64,000 nt of DNA from Bradyrhizobium sp. CSA112 (GCF_029051645.1 NZ_JAACFS010000003.1:372001-436000); one strand, 5' to 3'; positions 26,814-36,473 are shown, counted from the stretch's first letter. Made by a program: numbers and translations. Notes: a model not told the origin generated them from the letters alone.

Positions 26814-27845
26814 ATGACCGCAACATCCGACGTCTCATCCCATGCCATTGCCCGCGCCCGCTGGCGGCCGGCCGAGATCGCGTTCTGGATCCTCGCGGCA
26901 TCCTGCGCGTTCCTGTTTCCGTCCCGCTATCTGATCATGACGGACATCATTCGGCTGGCATTGTTCACGCTGTCGCTCGACCTGATCCTGGGCTACGCCG
27001 GCATTGTCTCATTGGGGCATGCCGCCTTCTTCGGCGTCGGCGCTTATTCCGCCGGGCTGATGGCGCTGCACGGAATCATCAACGAGCCTGTCATTGCGCT
27101 GGTCGTAGCGGGGCTGATCGCCATGGTGCTCGGCTTCCTCACCAGCTTCCTCGTGATCCGCGGCGTCGACCTGACGCGGCTGATGGTGACGCTCGGCATC
27201 GCGCTGCTGCTCGAAGCGCTGGCGGAACGCTTCTCCAACATCACCGGCGGCACCGACGGGCTGCAGGGGATCGAGATGCAGCCGATCCTCGGCCTGTTCG
27301 CGTTCGACATGTTCGGCAAGACCGGCTTCTTCTATTCGCTGATCGTACTGTTCCTGCTGTTTTTGCTGGCGCGGCGGATCGTGAATTCGCCGTTCGGCCT
27401 GTCGCTGCGCGCGATCAAGAACAACCCGTTGCGGGCATCCGCGATCGGCGTGCCCGTCAACCGACGCCTGATCGCGATCTATACGGTGGCTGCATTTTAT
27501 GCGGGCATCGCCGGCGCGCTGTTCACCCAGACCACGGCACTGGCGTCGCTTGATGTGTTCGCGTTCGAGCGCTCGGCCGATCTGATGCTGGTGCTGGTGA
27601 TCGGCGGCACCGGCTATCTCTATGGCGGCTTGATCGGCGCTGTCGTGTTCAAGATGCTGCAGGAATTGTTTCAGACCATCACGCCGCAATACTGGATGTT
27701 CTGGATCGGGCTGGTTCTGGTCGTGATGGTTCTGGTTGGCCGCGAGCGCATCCATCGCTGGGTGCTTTGGGGGCCGAACTTCGTCATTCGTCAGGTCTTT
27801 GGACGCAAGGCCGTCGTGGCCGTTCCCGAAAGCGATGCGCCATGA
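26814..27845 (+). CDS. livM: LIV cluster C: ABC permease LivM type
   Basis: 343-residue permease with SLDLILGYAGIVSLGHAAFF (residues about 52-71) and GGTGYLYGGLIGAVVF near 263. The protein ends in a basic tail after the last helix. Its stop overlaps the livG start as ATGA, so translation is coupled. Confidence 0.92.
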   Translation: MTATSDVSSHAIARARWRPAEIAFWILAASCAFLFPSRYLIMTDIIRLALFTLSLDLILGYAGIVSLGHAAFFGVGAYSAGLMALHGIINEPVIALVVAGLIAMVLGFLTSFLVIRGVDLTRLMVTLGIALLLEALAERFSNITGGTDGLQGIEMQPILGLFAFDMFGKTGFFYSLIVLFLLFLLARRIVNSPFGLSLRAIKNNPLRASAIGVPVNRRLIAIYTVAAFYAGIAGALFTQTTALASLDVFAFERSADLMLVLVIGGTGYLYGGLIGAVVFKMLQELFQTITPQYWMFWIGLVLVVMVLVGRERIHRWVLWGPNFVIRQVFGRKAVVAVPESDAP

Positions 27846-28594
27846 CGATCGCGCTGGAAACAAAAGGACTGGAGAAATCCTTCGGCGGCTTGAAGGTCAC
27901 GCGCGACCTGTCGCTGAGGGTGGAGCAGGGCGCCCGCCATGCCCTGATCGGGCCGAACGGCGCCGGCAAGACTACCGTCATCAACCTCCTGACCGGCGTG
28001 CTGAAGCCCAATGCCGGGCAAATCTTGCTCGAAGGCAACGACATTACGGACCTGGCGGTTCACAAGCGGGTACTCCGCGGGCTGTCGCGCACCTTCCAGA
28101 TCAATCAGCTCTATGCCGACCTTACTCCGCTGGAAACAATTGGGCTCGCCGTCTCCGAGCGGCTCGGCGGCGGCGGCGATTGGTGGCGGCGTATGGGCAC
28201 GCGCGGCGACGTCAATCAGGAGATCGCGGAAACGCTCGGGAGCTTTCATCTGCTTGATGTGATGAATGAGCGCACCGCGACGCTGCCTTATGGCAAGCAG
28301 CGCCTGCTGGAGATCGCGGTCGCGATTGCAACGCGGCCGCGTGTGCTGCTGCTCGACGAGCCTGCCGCCGGCGTGCCGGAAAGCGAGCGCCATGATATTC
28401 TGGCCGCCGTCGCTGCCCTGCCGCGCGATGTCACCGTATTGCTGATCGAGCACGATATGGATTTGGTGTTTTCCTTCGCCGACCGGATTTCGGTGCTCGT
28501 CAATGGCGCCATGCTGGTGGAGGGCCCGCCAGACGAAGTGGCGCGGGATCCCCAGGTCAAGGCGGTCTATCTCGGCGAGGCTGCCGATGCCTGA
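27842..28594 (+). CDS. livG: LIV cluster C: ABC transporter ATP-binding protein LivG type
   Basis: 250-residue ATPase with Walker A GPNGAGKTT, LSRTFQINQLY (Q-loop), LPYGKQRLLEIAVAIA (LivG-type signature), Walker B LLLDEPAAGVPE and IEHDMDLVF. The ATG at 27842 overlaps the livM stop; 25 further upstream codons in frame lie within livM. The stop overlaps the livF start by eight bases. Confidence 0.93.
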   Translation: MTIALETKGLEKSFGGLKVTRDLSLRVEQGARHALIGPNGAGKTTVINLLTGVLKPNAGQILLEGNDITDLAVHKRVLRGLSRTFQINQLYADLTPLETIGLAVSERLGGGGDWWRRMGTRGDVNQEIAETLGSFHLLDVMNERTATLPYGKQRLLEIAVAIATRPRVLLLDEPAAGVPESERHDILAAVAALPRDVTVLLIEHDMDLVFSFADRISVLVNGAMLVEGPPDEVARDPQVKAVYLGEAADA

Positions 28595-29303
28595 TCTTCT
28601 CGTCATCGACAGCTTGCGTGCCGGCTACGGCGAAGCTGTGGTGCTGCCCTCGATGTCGCTCGCGCTGGGCGAGGGCCAGGTGCTGGCGCTGCTCGGGCGC
28701 AACGGCACCGGCAAGACCACGCTGATCAATTCGATCGTCGGCATCACCCGCCGCTTCGGCGGCGCGATCTCTCTCGGTGGGCTTGATATCACCGCGATGC
28801 GCCCGGACCAGCGGGCGCGTGCAGGGATCGGCTGGGTTCCGCAGGAGCGCAATATCTTCCGCTCGCTGACGGTCGAGGAAAACATGACCGCCGTGGCCCA
28901 GCCCGGCCCGTGGACCGTGGAAAAGGTCTACGAGATGTTTCCGCGGCTGAAGGAGCGCCGCACCAATTTCGGCAACCAGCTTTCCGGCGGAGAGCAGCAG
29001 ATGCTGGCGATTGGCCGCGCGCTTACCCTCAATCCGAAAGTCCTGCTGTTGGACGAGCCGACCGAGGGACTGGCGCCGATCATCGTCGAGGAGTTGCTCC
29101 GGGCGCTCGGCACCATCACCCGGGCTGGCGGCATCTGCTCGATCATCGTCGAGCAGAATGCGCAAAAGATTCTGGGGCTGGCCGATCGGGTTGTGATATT
29201 GGAACGCGGCGCAATCGTGCATGATGCGGCCAGCAGCGCGTTGAAGGCCGATCCCGCGGTGCTCGAACGCTATCTCGGCGTCGCCGGCGCTGCAGCGCAC
29301 TAG
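28587..29303 (+). CDS. livF: LIV cluster C: ABC transporter ATP-binding protein LivF type
   Basis: 238-residue ATPase with Walker A LGRNGTGKTT, WVPQERNIFRSLTV (Q-loop), LSGGEQQ (signature), Walker B LLLDEPTEGLAP and IIVEQNAQK. The ATG at 28587 lies inside the end of livG. It closes cluster C; the MetE-like gene starts 19 bases later and may be co-transcribed. Confidence 0.93.
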   Translation: MPDLLVIDSLRAGYGEAVVLPSMSLALGEGQVLALLGRNGTGKTTLINSIVGITRRFGGAISLGGLDITAMRPDQRARAGIGWVPQERNIFRSLTVEENMTAVAQPGPWTVEKVYEMFPRLKERRTNFGNQLSGGEQQMLAIGRALTLNPKVLLLDEPTEGLAPIIVEELLRALGTITRAGGICSIIVEQNAQKILGLADRVVILERGAIVHDAASSALKADPAVLERYLGVAGAAAH

Positions 29304-29322
29304 ATTTATGGGAGTGAAGACC

Positions 29323-30441
29323 ATGCAGAGAACAAAGCCCCCGTTCCGTGCCGACGAGGTCGGCAGTCTGTTGCGGCCGCCGCGCATCAAGGAAGCGCGC
29401 GCCAAGCTGGAGAAAGGCGAGATCACTGCGGAGGACCTGCGCAAGGCCGAAGACCTCGAGATCGAAAAGGTCGTGCACAAGCAGGCCTCTATCGGCCTGA
29501 AGCTTGCGACCGACGGCGAGTTCCGCCGCTCCTGGTGGCATTTCGACTTTCTCGCCAAGCTCGGCGGTTGCGAGCTCTTTCACCCCGAGACCGGTATTCA
29601 GTTCGCGGGCGTCGAGACCCGCCATGACGCCGTCCGCGTGATCGGCAAGCTCGATTTCCCCGACAACCATCCGATGCTGGATCATTTCCGCTTCCTGAAG
29701 AAGCATGCCGACACCGCGCACGTCACGCCGAAGATGACGATCCCGTCGCCCGCGGTGCTGCATTTCCGCGGCGGCCGCAAGTCGATCTCGAAGGAGGTCT
29801 ATCCCGACCTCGAGGAATTCTTCCTCGACCTCGGCAAGACCTATCGCAAGGCGGTCAAGGCATTCTATGACGCCGGCTGCCGTTACCTGCAGTTCGACGA
29901 CACCGTGTGGGCCTATCTCTGTTCGCAGGACGAGTTGCAGAAGGCACGCGATCGCGGCGACAACCCTGACGGCCTGCAGGAAATCTACGCGCGCATCATC
30001 AACTACGCTTTGGCCGAGCGGCCGGCCGACATGGTGATCACCACCCATGTCTGCCGCGGCAATTTCCGCTCGACCTGGATCTCGTCCGGCGGCTACGAGC
30101 CGGTCGCCGAGACCATGCTGGCCGGCACCAATTACGACGGCTACTTCCTCGAATATGATTCCGATCGCGCCGGCGGCTTCGAGCCGCTGCGGTACTTGCC
30201 GAAGGGCAACAAGGTCGTGGTGGTCGGCGTCATTACGTCGAAATTCGGCGAGCTGGAGAAGAAGGACGACATCAAGCGCCGCCTCGAAGAGGCCGCCAAG
30301 TTCGCTCCGCTCGATCAGCTCGCGGTCTCGCCGCAATGCGGCTTTGCCTCGACCGAGGAAGGCAACATCCTGTCCGAGGAAGAGCAGTGGGCTAAGCTCA
30401 GCCTCGCGGTGGAAGTCGCTGGCGAGGTGTGGGGGAAGTAG
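29323..30441 (+). CDS. MetE-like cobalamin-independent methionine synthase family protein (short form)
   Basis: 372-residue protein matching only the C-terminal catalytic half of MetE. RADEVGSLLRPPRIKEAR at the start, ATDGEFRRSWWHFDF, and the Zn/substrate region YLQFDDTVWAY, THVCRGNFRSTW and SPQCGFAS are present; His and Cys ligands of the MetE zinc site can be placed in THVCRGN and PQCGF. These short forms are annotated as 5-methyltetrahydropteroyltriglutamate-homocysteine methyltransferase relatives, but many have unknown methyl donors and acceptors. The ATG at 29323 has GGGAG eight bases upstream; the frame also opens at 29308. It directly follows LIV cluster C, perhaps linking uptake to methyl metabolism (inference). 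Confidence 0.85.
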   Translation: MQRTKPPFRADEVGSLLRPPRIKEARAKLEKGEITAEDLRKAEDLEIEKVVHKQASIGLKLATDGEFRRSWWHFDFLAKLGGCELFHPETGIQFAGVETRHDAVRVIGKLDFPDNHPMLDHFRFLKKHADTAHVTPKMTIPSPAVLHFRGGRKSISKEVYPDLEEFFLDLGKTYRKAVKAFYDAGCRYLQFDDTVWAYLCSQDELQKARDRGDNPDGLQEIYARIINYALAERPADMVITTHVCRGNFRSTWISSGGYEPVAETMLAGTNYDGYFLEYDSDRAGGFEPLRYLPKGNKVVVVGVITSKFGELEKKDDIKRRLEEAAKFAPLDQLAVSPQCGFASTEEGNILSEEEQWAKLSLAVEVAGEVWGK

Positions 30442-30805
30442 GCGCACGGTCATTGCGCGCCACGGTTGTCACCGGCCATCGCTCGGCTTGTCCAGGCCAA
30501 ACAATGCGCGGGTGATGACATCCTCTATGTGGCGCTTGTATTGGTGTTTCCAAACACTTGACGGATGCGCGGGGTAAACGCCCGCGCATCGGTAATATTT
30601 TGGCGGTTTCTTTTCGACTTTGTTGACCGTGTTTTCCGACCTGCCTGTCCGCGGTCGCCGACAGGAATTACAACAAAACCCGTACCTTAACCTGCCGTTC
30701 AGCCTTTCCGGCGAAGCTCGCACAAAGGAAAACCGGCGGCGCCGACCGTCTCGCGGCCGCCGCTCACCAGCCTTGTGGGCTGTGTTTCGAAGTGTGAGGG
30801 CGAGC
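30442..30805. other. Intergenic region with a strong hairpin
   Basis: No convincing gene. A 10-bp perfect hairpin gatgcgcggg-N7-cccgcgcatc lies at 30563-30589 and is followed by ggtaatatttt, so it may terminate transcription from the MetE-like gene or mark a regulatory element. A minus-strand frame (30469-30723) has a plausible tail (KRHIEDVITRALFGLDKPSD) but no start signal and no recognised family. Confidence 0.4.
30563..30600 (+). terminator. Hairpin followed by T-rich tract, candidate terminator
   Basis: The stem gatgcgcggg/cccgcgcatc (10 bp) with a seven-base loop precedes cggtaatatttt. It lies 120 bases after the MetE-like stop codon. The T tract is interrupted, so termination is only probable. 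Confidence 0.45.
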
Positions 30806-31963
30806 GTGATCAGCCTCGGTGATCAGCTAGACAGACATCGCGGCTTTGGGCCCGGGTTCGACTTTCTCCGGATTTCCCTCGCACTTGGAATTGTGGTCTG
30901 GCACTCCTTCAGTCTTGCGCATGGCGGATTCAATATCGAGCAAGCCCCGGTCGCATGGTTCGCCGGCTACGGCATGGTCTATCTATTTTTTGCCTTGAGC
31001 GGCTTTCTGATCGCGGGCAGCGCGCAGCGCCTCAGCCTCGGTAATTTTCTCGTCAATCGGGGCTCACGGATTTTTCCGGCGCTTGTCGTCGAAGTCCTGC
31101 TCTCGGCGTTCGTTCTGGGCGCGCTGTTCACCGAGCTTCCAGTCGGGGAATATCTGTCCAATCCAGGGACCTATCGATACCTGACGAACATCCTCGGTCT
31201 GATGAATTTTCATCTGCCCGGCGTGTTCAAGGGCAACAGCGTCGACGTCGTCAACTATTCGCTCTGGACAGTGCCTTACGAATTCTTCTGCTACTTTATC
31301 ATCATGTCGGCCTTCATGATCTTTGGCTTGCTTCGCAGGCCGGCGCTGGTTGTCGCCTTCGCAGCGGCAATGGCGATCATCGGCCTTGCCCTGGCGCTGT
31401 TTGCAGCAGGCCCGCAATCTGAGGGTGGGCTCATCAAGCTCTGCTATTCCGCCTTCACCGAACGCGGGTCGCGGCTGATCGTGGCATTCATGCTGGGAAG
31501 CGCTGCCTACCTGTTGCGATATCGGATCCCCTACAGCCATGCGGCTTTCGGCCTCAGTATGCTGTTCCTGTTCGGCCTCGCAGCGCTTGGACCACTGACC
31601 GTTCCCTCACTCAATGTGCTGGCTTCGCTGCCGCTGGTCTACGTCATGGCCTATCTTGGGGCTTCCAACGTGCCGATGCCCCCTGTGTTTCACGAGCGTG
31701 ATTATTCCTACGGAATCTATCTCTACGGGATGCCGATACAGCAGATGATGATCAGCCTTTTTCCAAACGTCACCAGCCCGGTGGCCCAACTCGGCCTGGC
31801 GGTTCCGACCATCATCTGCTTTGCGGCGCTTTCCTGGCATCTGATCGAGCGGCCGATATTGCGGCAGCGGCGACGCTTCTCGTTCGTCGCCAAGGTCCGC
31901 GATGTCGGCCCGAGCACGCCGGCGCCGATTGCGTCGGACGAAGCCTTGCGGATGGCCAAGTGA
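30806..31963 (+). CDS. OafA/YrhL-type membrane acyltransferase (acyltransferase 3 family)
   Basis: 385-residue inner-membrane protein with about 10 hydrophobic helices. The acyltransferase-3 N-terminal pattern is visible: GFDFLRISLALGIVVWHSFS, containing R and the family His, and GYGMVYLFFALSGFLIAGS. YSYGIYLYGMPIQQMM is the characteristic last motif. Members O-acetylate or succinylate polysaccharides, LPS or peptidoglycan. No ATG lies near the domain start; a GTG at 30806 is chosen, with another GTG at 30794, and the longer frame from 30620 would add a non-conserved Arg-rich stretch. No linked polysaccharide gene flanks it, so the acceptor is unknown. Confidence 0.85.
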   Translation: MISLGDQLDRHRGFGPGFDFLRISLALGIVVWHSFSLAHGGFNIEQAPVAWFAGYGMVYLFFALSGFLIAGSAQRLSLGNFLVNRGSRIFPALVVEVLLSAFVLGALFTELPVGEYLSNPGTYRYLTNILGLMNFHLPGVFKGNSVDVVNYSLWTVPYEFFCYFIIMSAFMIFGLLRRPALVVAFAAAMAIIGLALALFAAGPQSEGGLIKLCYSAFTERGSRLIVAFMLGSAAYLLRYRIPYSHAAFGLSMLFLFGLAALGPLTVPSLNVLASLPLVYVMAYLGASNVPMPPVFHERDYSYGIYLYGMPIQQMMISLFPNVTSPVAQLGLAVPTIICFAALSWHLIERPILRQRRRFSFVAKVRDVGPSTPAPIASDEALRMAK

Positions 31964-32218
31964 GTGAGAAGGTGGCGTCGTGCTGGAGAAGGCCGGCGGC
32001 GTAGGGGCGAGCTCGCCGGCGACACGGTGACCGGCTTCATCTGCAGACCGACCGCCGCCATTTCCGGCTTGCCCGGCATGGCGATGCCGCCACGGCGCAG
32101 ACATCGGGCGGTTCAATCGTGCCAGGGCATCCGGCAGGCCCTTCCCCCGTTGGGCAGGTGGTGGTAGGACACTTCGGCCATCCGGCTCTGCCCACCGAAA
32201 CTTCCCAAACTCCATCCG
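31964..32218. other. Intergenic region acyltransferase / HTH-methyltransferase gene
   Basis: No gene supported. The plus-strand frame at 31964-32167 lacks family features. The promoter for the downstream gene is likely here but cannot be placed. Confidence 0.45.
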
Positions 32219-33571
32219 ATGAAGAACGACCAGATTCTCAGCCAGATCACCGAGTTTTGCCGCCAGGCCGACATGGCGGAGACGACGTTCGGGCGCCGGG
32301 CGGTCAACGACGGCAAGCTGGTGCATCGCCTGCGCGAGGGCAAACGCATCACCGTCGACACGCTGGATCGCATCCATGCCTATATCGCGGCGTCCACCGG
32401 CAGCCTTCCGCCGCCCCGCGGCCTCGAAGTGCCGCCTGAAAAGCGCGATCCGCGCGGCAATTTCCGCTTTTTCGAGAACCGTCAGAAATACCTGCTGTTC
32501 GTCCATACCTGCAGCGAAAAGCGGGTCATTGCCGAGCGGGTGGCGCTGGAGCTGTCCAGCCTGCATCCGCGCCCGCCGGCGCTTCGGGTGTTCGACGCCG
32601 GCGTCGGCGACGGCACGGTGCTGGCGCGGGTGATGCGCTCGATGCACGGCCGCTTTCCCCACATGCCGTTCTACATCGCCGGCAAGGAGCTCAGCCTGGA
32701 GGACGTCCGCCTGACGCTCGATAAGGTGCCGGACCGGCTGTTCGAGCACCCCGCGACCGTCGTCGTCCTGACCAACATGCATTACGCCGAGGCGCCCTGG
32801 CTGACGCCGGCCTCGCCGGCCGCAGCCGCCGGGATGATTTGGCATGAGGTACCCTTGCGGGGGGCCTCTTCGGGGGAATTCGAGGCCCAAATTGCCGAAT
32901 TGGGGCCGTTTCTGGAACAAAACTGGCGGGCCAATATCAGCCCCAAATCGGGCATGCCGATCTATGAACGCCCGGTGGCGCTGGTGGTGTATCGGGAGGA
33001 CCACAGGTTCCTGCTTGATTCGATCATCCCCCGGGCGGGCCGAACCGAGGCCAATTTCGATCTTGTGATCGCTTCCCAGCCCTACCGGGCAAAATCCTCT
33101 GTGAATTTCCGCGCCAAGCGGATCATCGCTCCGCTGGCCCGTTCCCTGCGGGCAGGGGGCCGTCTGATTGGAATTCACTCCCACGGGCAGGATCCGGGCC
33201 TGGAAATCATCCAGTCGGTCTGGCCCGGAGAAAATCCTTTCGCGGTGAGCCGTCATGAGCTATTGCGCGCGGTGAAATACGAGCTGGGATCGGCTGGGCG
33301 CGACCTTAACTTTAATGCCTACGCCGATAACCGTTCCATCTTCCGTTATGATATGGAAGCGCTGCCCAACGAGGTCACCGGCCAGATCGGAACCTCGACG
33401 GCCTTTGCAGCGTGGAATGCGGCGGTGTATGTCGCCCAGATCGAAGACGACCGGTTGACGGAAATGACTGAAAACAGCCGAACACTCGATGCCACCAGAG
33501 AGGTTCTGCGCAAGCATAATGGGCTTTGGTTTTACGACGAATCCTACGTCATTTCGCGCCGTCGCGACTGA
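32219..33571 (+). CDS. HTH domain plus class I methyltransferase-like protein upstream of metK
   Basis: 450-residue protein I know only by its parts. Residues about 1-60 (ITEFCRQADMAETTFGRRAV and KRITVDTLDRIHAYI) look like a lambda-repressor-type helix-turn-helix. Residues about 120-200 contain LRVFDAGVGDGTVLARVM, a good class I SAM methyltransferase motif I, and TNMHYAEAPWL. Later FDLVIASQPYRAKSSVNFR resembles a motif IV ([DN]PPY-like) and LRAGGRLIGIHSHGQDPGL a motif VI/VII region. Its stop is 59 bases before metK. In rhizobia an Xre-like regulator gene commonly precedes metK; here the HTH is fused to a methyltransferase-like domain. A SAM-binding sensor or regulator of the SAM cycle is an attractive but unproven idea. 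The catalytic capacity is uncertain. Confidence 0.72.
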   Translation: MKNDQILSQITEFCRQADMAETTFGRRAVNDGKLVHRLREGKRITVDTLDRIHAYIAASTGSLPPPRGLEVPPEKRDPRGNFRFFENRQKYLLFVHTCSEKRVIAERVALELSSLHPRPPALRVFDAGVGDGTVLARVMRSMHGRFPHMPFYIAGKELSLEDVRLTLDKVPDRLFEHPATVVVLTNMHYAEAPWLTPASPAAAAGMIWHEVPLRGASSGEFEAQIAELGPFLEQNWRANISPKSGMPIYERPVALVVYREDHRFLLDSIIPRAGRTEANFDLVIASQPYRAKSSVNFRAKRIIAPLARSLRAGGRLIGIHSHGQDPGLEIIQSVWPGENPFAVSRHELLRAVKYELGSAGRDLNFNAYADNRSIFRYDMEALPNEVTGQIGTSTAFAAWNAAVYVAQIEDDRLTEMTENSRTLDATREVLRKHNGLWFYDESYVISRRRD

Positions 33572-33595
33572 CATTCCAGGATAGATAACACACAG

Positions 33596-33612
33596 CCGCC
33601 GGCATCCGGCGG
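33596..33612 (+). promoter_or_regulatory. Short perfect hairpin in the metK leader
   Basis: CCGCCGG-CAT-CCGGCGG forms a 7-bp stem with a three-base loop, ending about eight bases before the AAGGGG Shine-Dalgarno of metK. It is too small to be a known SAM riboswitch and has no T tract. It may modulate translation or separate the messages of the two genes. Confidence 0.35.
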
Positions 33613-33630
33613 GAACTTAAGGGGTTGTTG

Positions 33631-34824
33631 ATGCGCGCGTCCTATCTGTTCACCAGCGAGTCGGTTTCCGAGGGTCATCCGGACAAGGTTTGCGATCGAA
33701 TCTCGGACGAAATCGTCGACCTGTTTTACCGGGAAGGCCCGAAGGCGGGCATCGATCCGTGGGCAATCCGCGCGGCCTGCGAAACGCTCGCCACCACCAA
33801 CAAGGTGGTGATCGCCGGCGAAACCCGCGGCCCGGAATCGGTTACCAATGAACAGATCGAAAACACCGTGCGCGAGGCGATCAAGGACATCGGCTACGAG
33901 CAGGAGGGTTTTCACTGGAAGACCGCCGACATTGAAATCCTGCTGCATCCGCAGTCCGCTGACATCGCGCAGGGCGTCGACGCCAAGCAGCCCAGCAACC
34001 AGGAAGAGGGCGCGGGCGACCAGGGCATCATGTTCGGCTACGCAACCAACGAGACGCCGGATCTGATGCCGGCGCCGATCTTCTACGCCCACAAGATCCT
34101 GCGGCTGATTTCCGAAGCGCGCCACTCCGGCCGCGAAAAGGTGCTGGGTCCGGACTCCAAGAGCCAGGTCACCGTGCAGTACGAGAATGGCAAGCCGGTC
34201 GGTGTTCGCGAGATCGTGGTCTCGCACCAGCATCTGGTCGAGGACCTCACCTCCAATCAGGTTCGCGACATTATCGAGCCCTATGTGCGCGAGGCGCTGC
34301 CGAAGGAGTGGATCAACGGCAAGACCATCTGGCACATCAATCCGACCGGCAAGTTCTACATCGGTGGTCCCGATGGCGACTCCGGTCTCACCGGCCGCAA
34401 GATCATTGTCGATACCTATGGTGGCGCGGCCCCGCATGGCGGCGGCGCCTTCTCCGGCAAGGATCCGACCAAGGTCGACCGCTCGGCTGCCTATGCGGCG
34501 CGCTACGTCGCCAAGAATATCGTCGCAGCCGGCCTTGCCGATCGCTGCACGCTGCAACTGGCGTACGCAATCGGCGTGGCGCGGCCGCTGTCGATCTATA
34601 TCGATACCCACGGTACCGGAAAGGTGCCGGAGGACAAGCTCGAGAAGGCGGTGGCCCAGGCCATGGATTTGACGCCGCGCGGCATCCGCACCCATCTCGA
34701 TCTCAACCGGCCGATCTACGCGCGTACCTCGGCCTACGGCCATTTCGGCCGCACGCCCGACAATGAAGGCGGCTTCTCCTGGGAGAAGACCGATCTGGTC
34801 GAACCGCTCAAGCGCGCGGTTTAG
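33631..34824 (+). CDS. metK: S-adenosylmethionine synthase
   Basis: 397-residue enzyme making SAM from ATP and methionine. [20 protein letters not shown] (N-terminal ATP/Mg motif), [15 protein letters not shown] and [16 protein letters not shown] are diagnostic. Two TTG codons precede the ATG at 33631; the ATG is chosen with AAGGGG seven bases upstream. It lies in the order HTH-methyltransferase, metK, ahcY, an arrangement consistent with control of the SAM cycle. Confidence 0.97.
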   Translation: MRASYLFTSESVSEGHPDKVCDRISDEIVDLFYREGPKAGIDPWAIRAACETLATTNKVVIAGETRGPESVTNEQIENTVREAIKDIGYEQEGFHWKTADIEILLHPQSADIAQGVDAKQPSNQEEGAGDQGIMFGYATNETPDLMPAPIFYAHKILRLISEARHSGREKVLGPDSKSQVTVQYENGKPVGVREIVVSHQHLVEDLTSNQVRDIIEPYVREALPKEWINGKTIWHINPTGKFYIGGPDGDSGLTGRKIIVDTYGGAAPHGGGAFSGKDPTKVDRSAAYAARYVAKNIVAAGLADRCTLQLAYAIGVARPLSIYIDTHGTGKVPEDKLEKAVAQAMDLTPRGIRTHLDLNRPIYARTSAYGHFGRTPDNEGGFSWEKTDLVEPLKRAV

Positions 34825-34833
34825 TTTTAACAG

Positions 34834-34929
34834 CGTCATTCCGGGGCACCGCGATAGCGGTGAACCCGGAATCTTTTTCGATAGTTTCGAGATTCCGGGT
34901 TCGCGCTGCGCGCGCCCCCGGAATGACGA
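34834..34929. repeat. Palindromic intergenic repeat (gtcattccgggg ... ccccggaatgac)
   Basis: Outer arms cgtcattccggggc and gcccccggaatgacg are inverted; inner segments gcgatagcgg and gattccgggttcgcgctgcgcgcg form smaller hairpins. It sits between metK and ahcY and is related to 25806-25909. Confidence 0.82.
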
Positions 34930-34951
34930 GTTCAACAAAGGGAAACTCCCC

Positions 34952-36385
34952 ATGACCACCGCCGCCGCCAAGAAGCCCGCCTTCACCGACTACATCGTCA
35001 AGGACATTTCGCTCGCCGAATTCGGCCGCAAGGAGATCTCGCTGGCCGAGACCGAAATGCCAGGCCTGATGGCGACGCGCGAGGAATACGGTCCGAAGCA
35101 GCCGCTGAAGGGCGCCCGCATCGCCGGCTCGCTGCACATGACGATCCAGACCGCGGTCTTGATCGAAACGCTGGCCGCGCTCGGCGCCGACATCCGCTGG
35201 GTGTCGTGCAACATCTATTCGACGCAGGACCATGCGGCGGCCGCCATCGCCGCCGCCGGCATTCCGGTGTTCGCGGTGAAGGGCGAAACGCTCGCCGATT
35301 ACTGGGACTACACTGCCAAGCTGTTCGACTGGCACGGCGGCGGCACGCCCAACATGATCCTCGATGACGGCGGCGATGCCACCATGCTGGTGCATGCCGG
35401 CTACCGCGCCGAGCAGGGCGATACCGCCTTCCTCGACAAGCCGACGTCGGAGGAAGAGGAAATCTTCTATGCGCTCGTCAAGCGCCTGCTGAAGGAGAAG
35501 CCGAAGGGCTACTTCGCCGAGATCGCCAAGAACATCAAGGGCGTCTCGGAGGAGACCACGACGGGTGTGCATCGCCTCTACGACATGGCGAACAAGGGCA
35601 CGCTCCTGTTCCCCGCCATCAACGTCAACGACAGCGTCACCAAGTCGAAGTTCGACAACCTTTATGGCTGCCGTGAATCGCTGGTCGACGGCATCCGTCG
35701 CGGCACCGACGTGATGATGTCCGGCAAGATCGCGATGGTTGCCGGATTTGGCGACGTCGGCAAGGGCTCGGCCGCCTCGCTGCGCCAGGCCGGCTGCCGC
35801 GTCATGGTCTCCGAGGTCGATCCGATCTGCGCACTGCAGGCGGCAATGGAAGGCTATGAAGTCACGACCATGGAAGATGCTGCGCCGCGTGCCGATATCT
35901 TCGTCACGGCGACCGGCAACAAGGACATCATCACCATCGAGCACATGCGCGCGATGAAGGATCGCGCCATCGTCTGCAACATCGGCCACTTCGACAACGA
36001 GATCCAGATCGCGGGTCTGCGTAACCTGAAATGGACCAACATCAAGCCGCAGGTCGACGAGATCGAATTCCCCGACAAGCACCGCATCGTCCTGCTCTCG
36101 GAGGGGCGCCTGGTGAACCTCGGCAACGCGATGGGTCATCCTTCGTTCGTGATGTCGGCCTCCTTCACCAACCAGACGCTGGCGCAGATCGAACTCTGGG
36201 CCAACAACAAGGACGGCAAGTACGAAAAGAAAGTCTACGTGCTGCCGAAGTCGCTGGACGAGAAGGTGGCGCGGCTGCACCTCGCCAAGATCGGCGTCAA
36301 GCTGACCGAGCTGCGCAAGGACCAGGCCGACTATATCGGCGTCAAGCCGGAAGGCCCGTACAAGTCGGATCATTACCGGTATTGA
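34952..36385 (+). CDS. ahcY: Adenosylhomocysteinase (SAH hydrolase)
   Basis: 477-residue NAD-dependent enzyme that splits S-adenosylhomocysteine to adenosine and homocysteine, removing the inhibitor of methylation. [40 protein letters not shown]-binding [14 protein letters not shown] and the C-terminal KSDHYRY are all present. The length is that of the long form with the internal insertion. The ATG at 34952 follows AAAGGGAAAC; the 63 upstream codons in frame cover the repeat and are not used. Confidence 0.97.
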   Translation: MTTAAAKKPAFTDYIVKDISLAEFGRKEISLAETEMPGLMATREEYGPKQPLKGARIAGSLHMTIQTAVLIETLAALGADIRWVSCNIYSTQDHAAAAIAAAGIPVFAVKGETLADYWDYTAKLFDWHGGGTPNMILDDGGDATMLVHAGYRAEQGDTAFLDKPTSEEEEIFYALVKRLLKEKPKGYFAEIAKNIKGVSEETTTGVHRLYDMANKGTLLFPAINVNDSVTKSKFDNLYGCRESLVDGIRRGTDVMMSGKIAMVAGFGDVGKGSAASLRQAGCRVMVSEVDPICALQAAMEGYEVTTMEDAAPRADIFVTATGNKDIITIEHMRAMKDRAIVCNIGHFDNEIQIAGLRNLKWTNIKPQVDEIEFPDKHRIVLLSEGRLVNLGNAMGHPSFVMSASFTNQTLAQIELWANNKDGKYEKKVYVLPKSLDEKVARLHLAKIGVKLTELRKDQADYIGVKPEGPYKSDHYRY

Positions 36386-36440
36386 TTTCACGCAGGACGC
36401 GCCGTCGCAGGTGTCTTCCTGACGTAAACGCCAGACCCTC

Positions 36441-36473
36441 AGCAAGCCCCGGAGCGATCCGGAGCTTTTTGCT
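36441..36473 (+). terminator. Terminator after ahcY
   Basis: agccccgga-gcga-tccggagct forms a stem of nine pairs with one mismatch and is followed by tttttgct. Outer AGCAA/TTGCT ends lengthen the stem. It sits 56 bases after the ahcY stop and fits a Rho-independent terminator. Confidence 0.7.

Noticed and set aside
31607..33256. 549-codon minus-strand frame
   Set aside because: Mirror of the HTH-methyltransferase gene and acyltransferase end; rich in His/Arg/Gln.
33572..33630. SAM riboswitch before metK
   Set aside because: Only a 7-bp hairpin is present; no pseudoknot or conserved core that I recognise.
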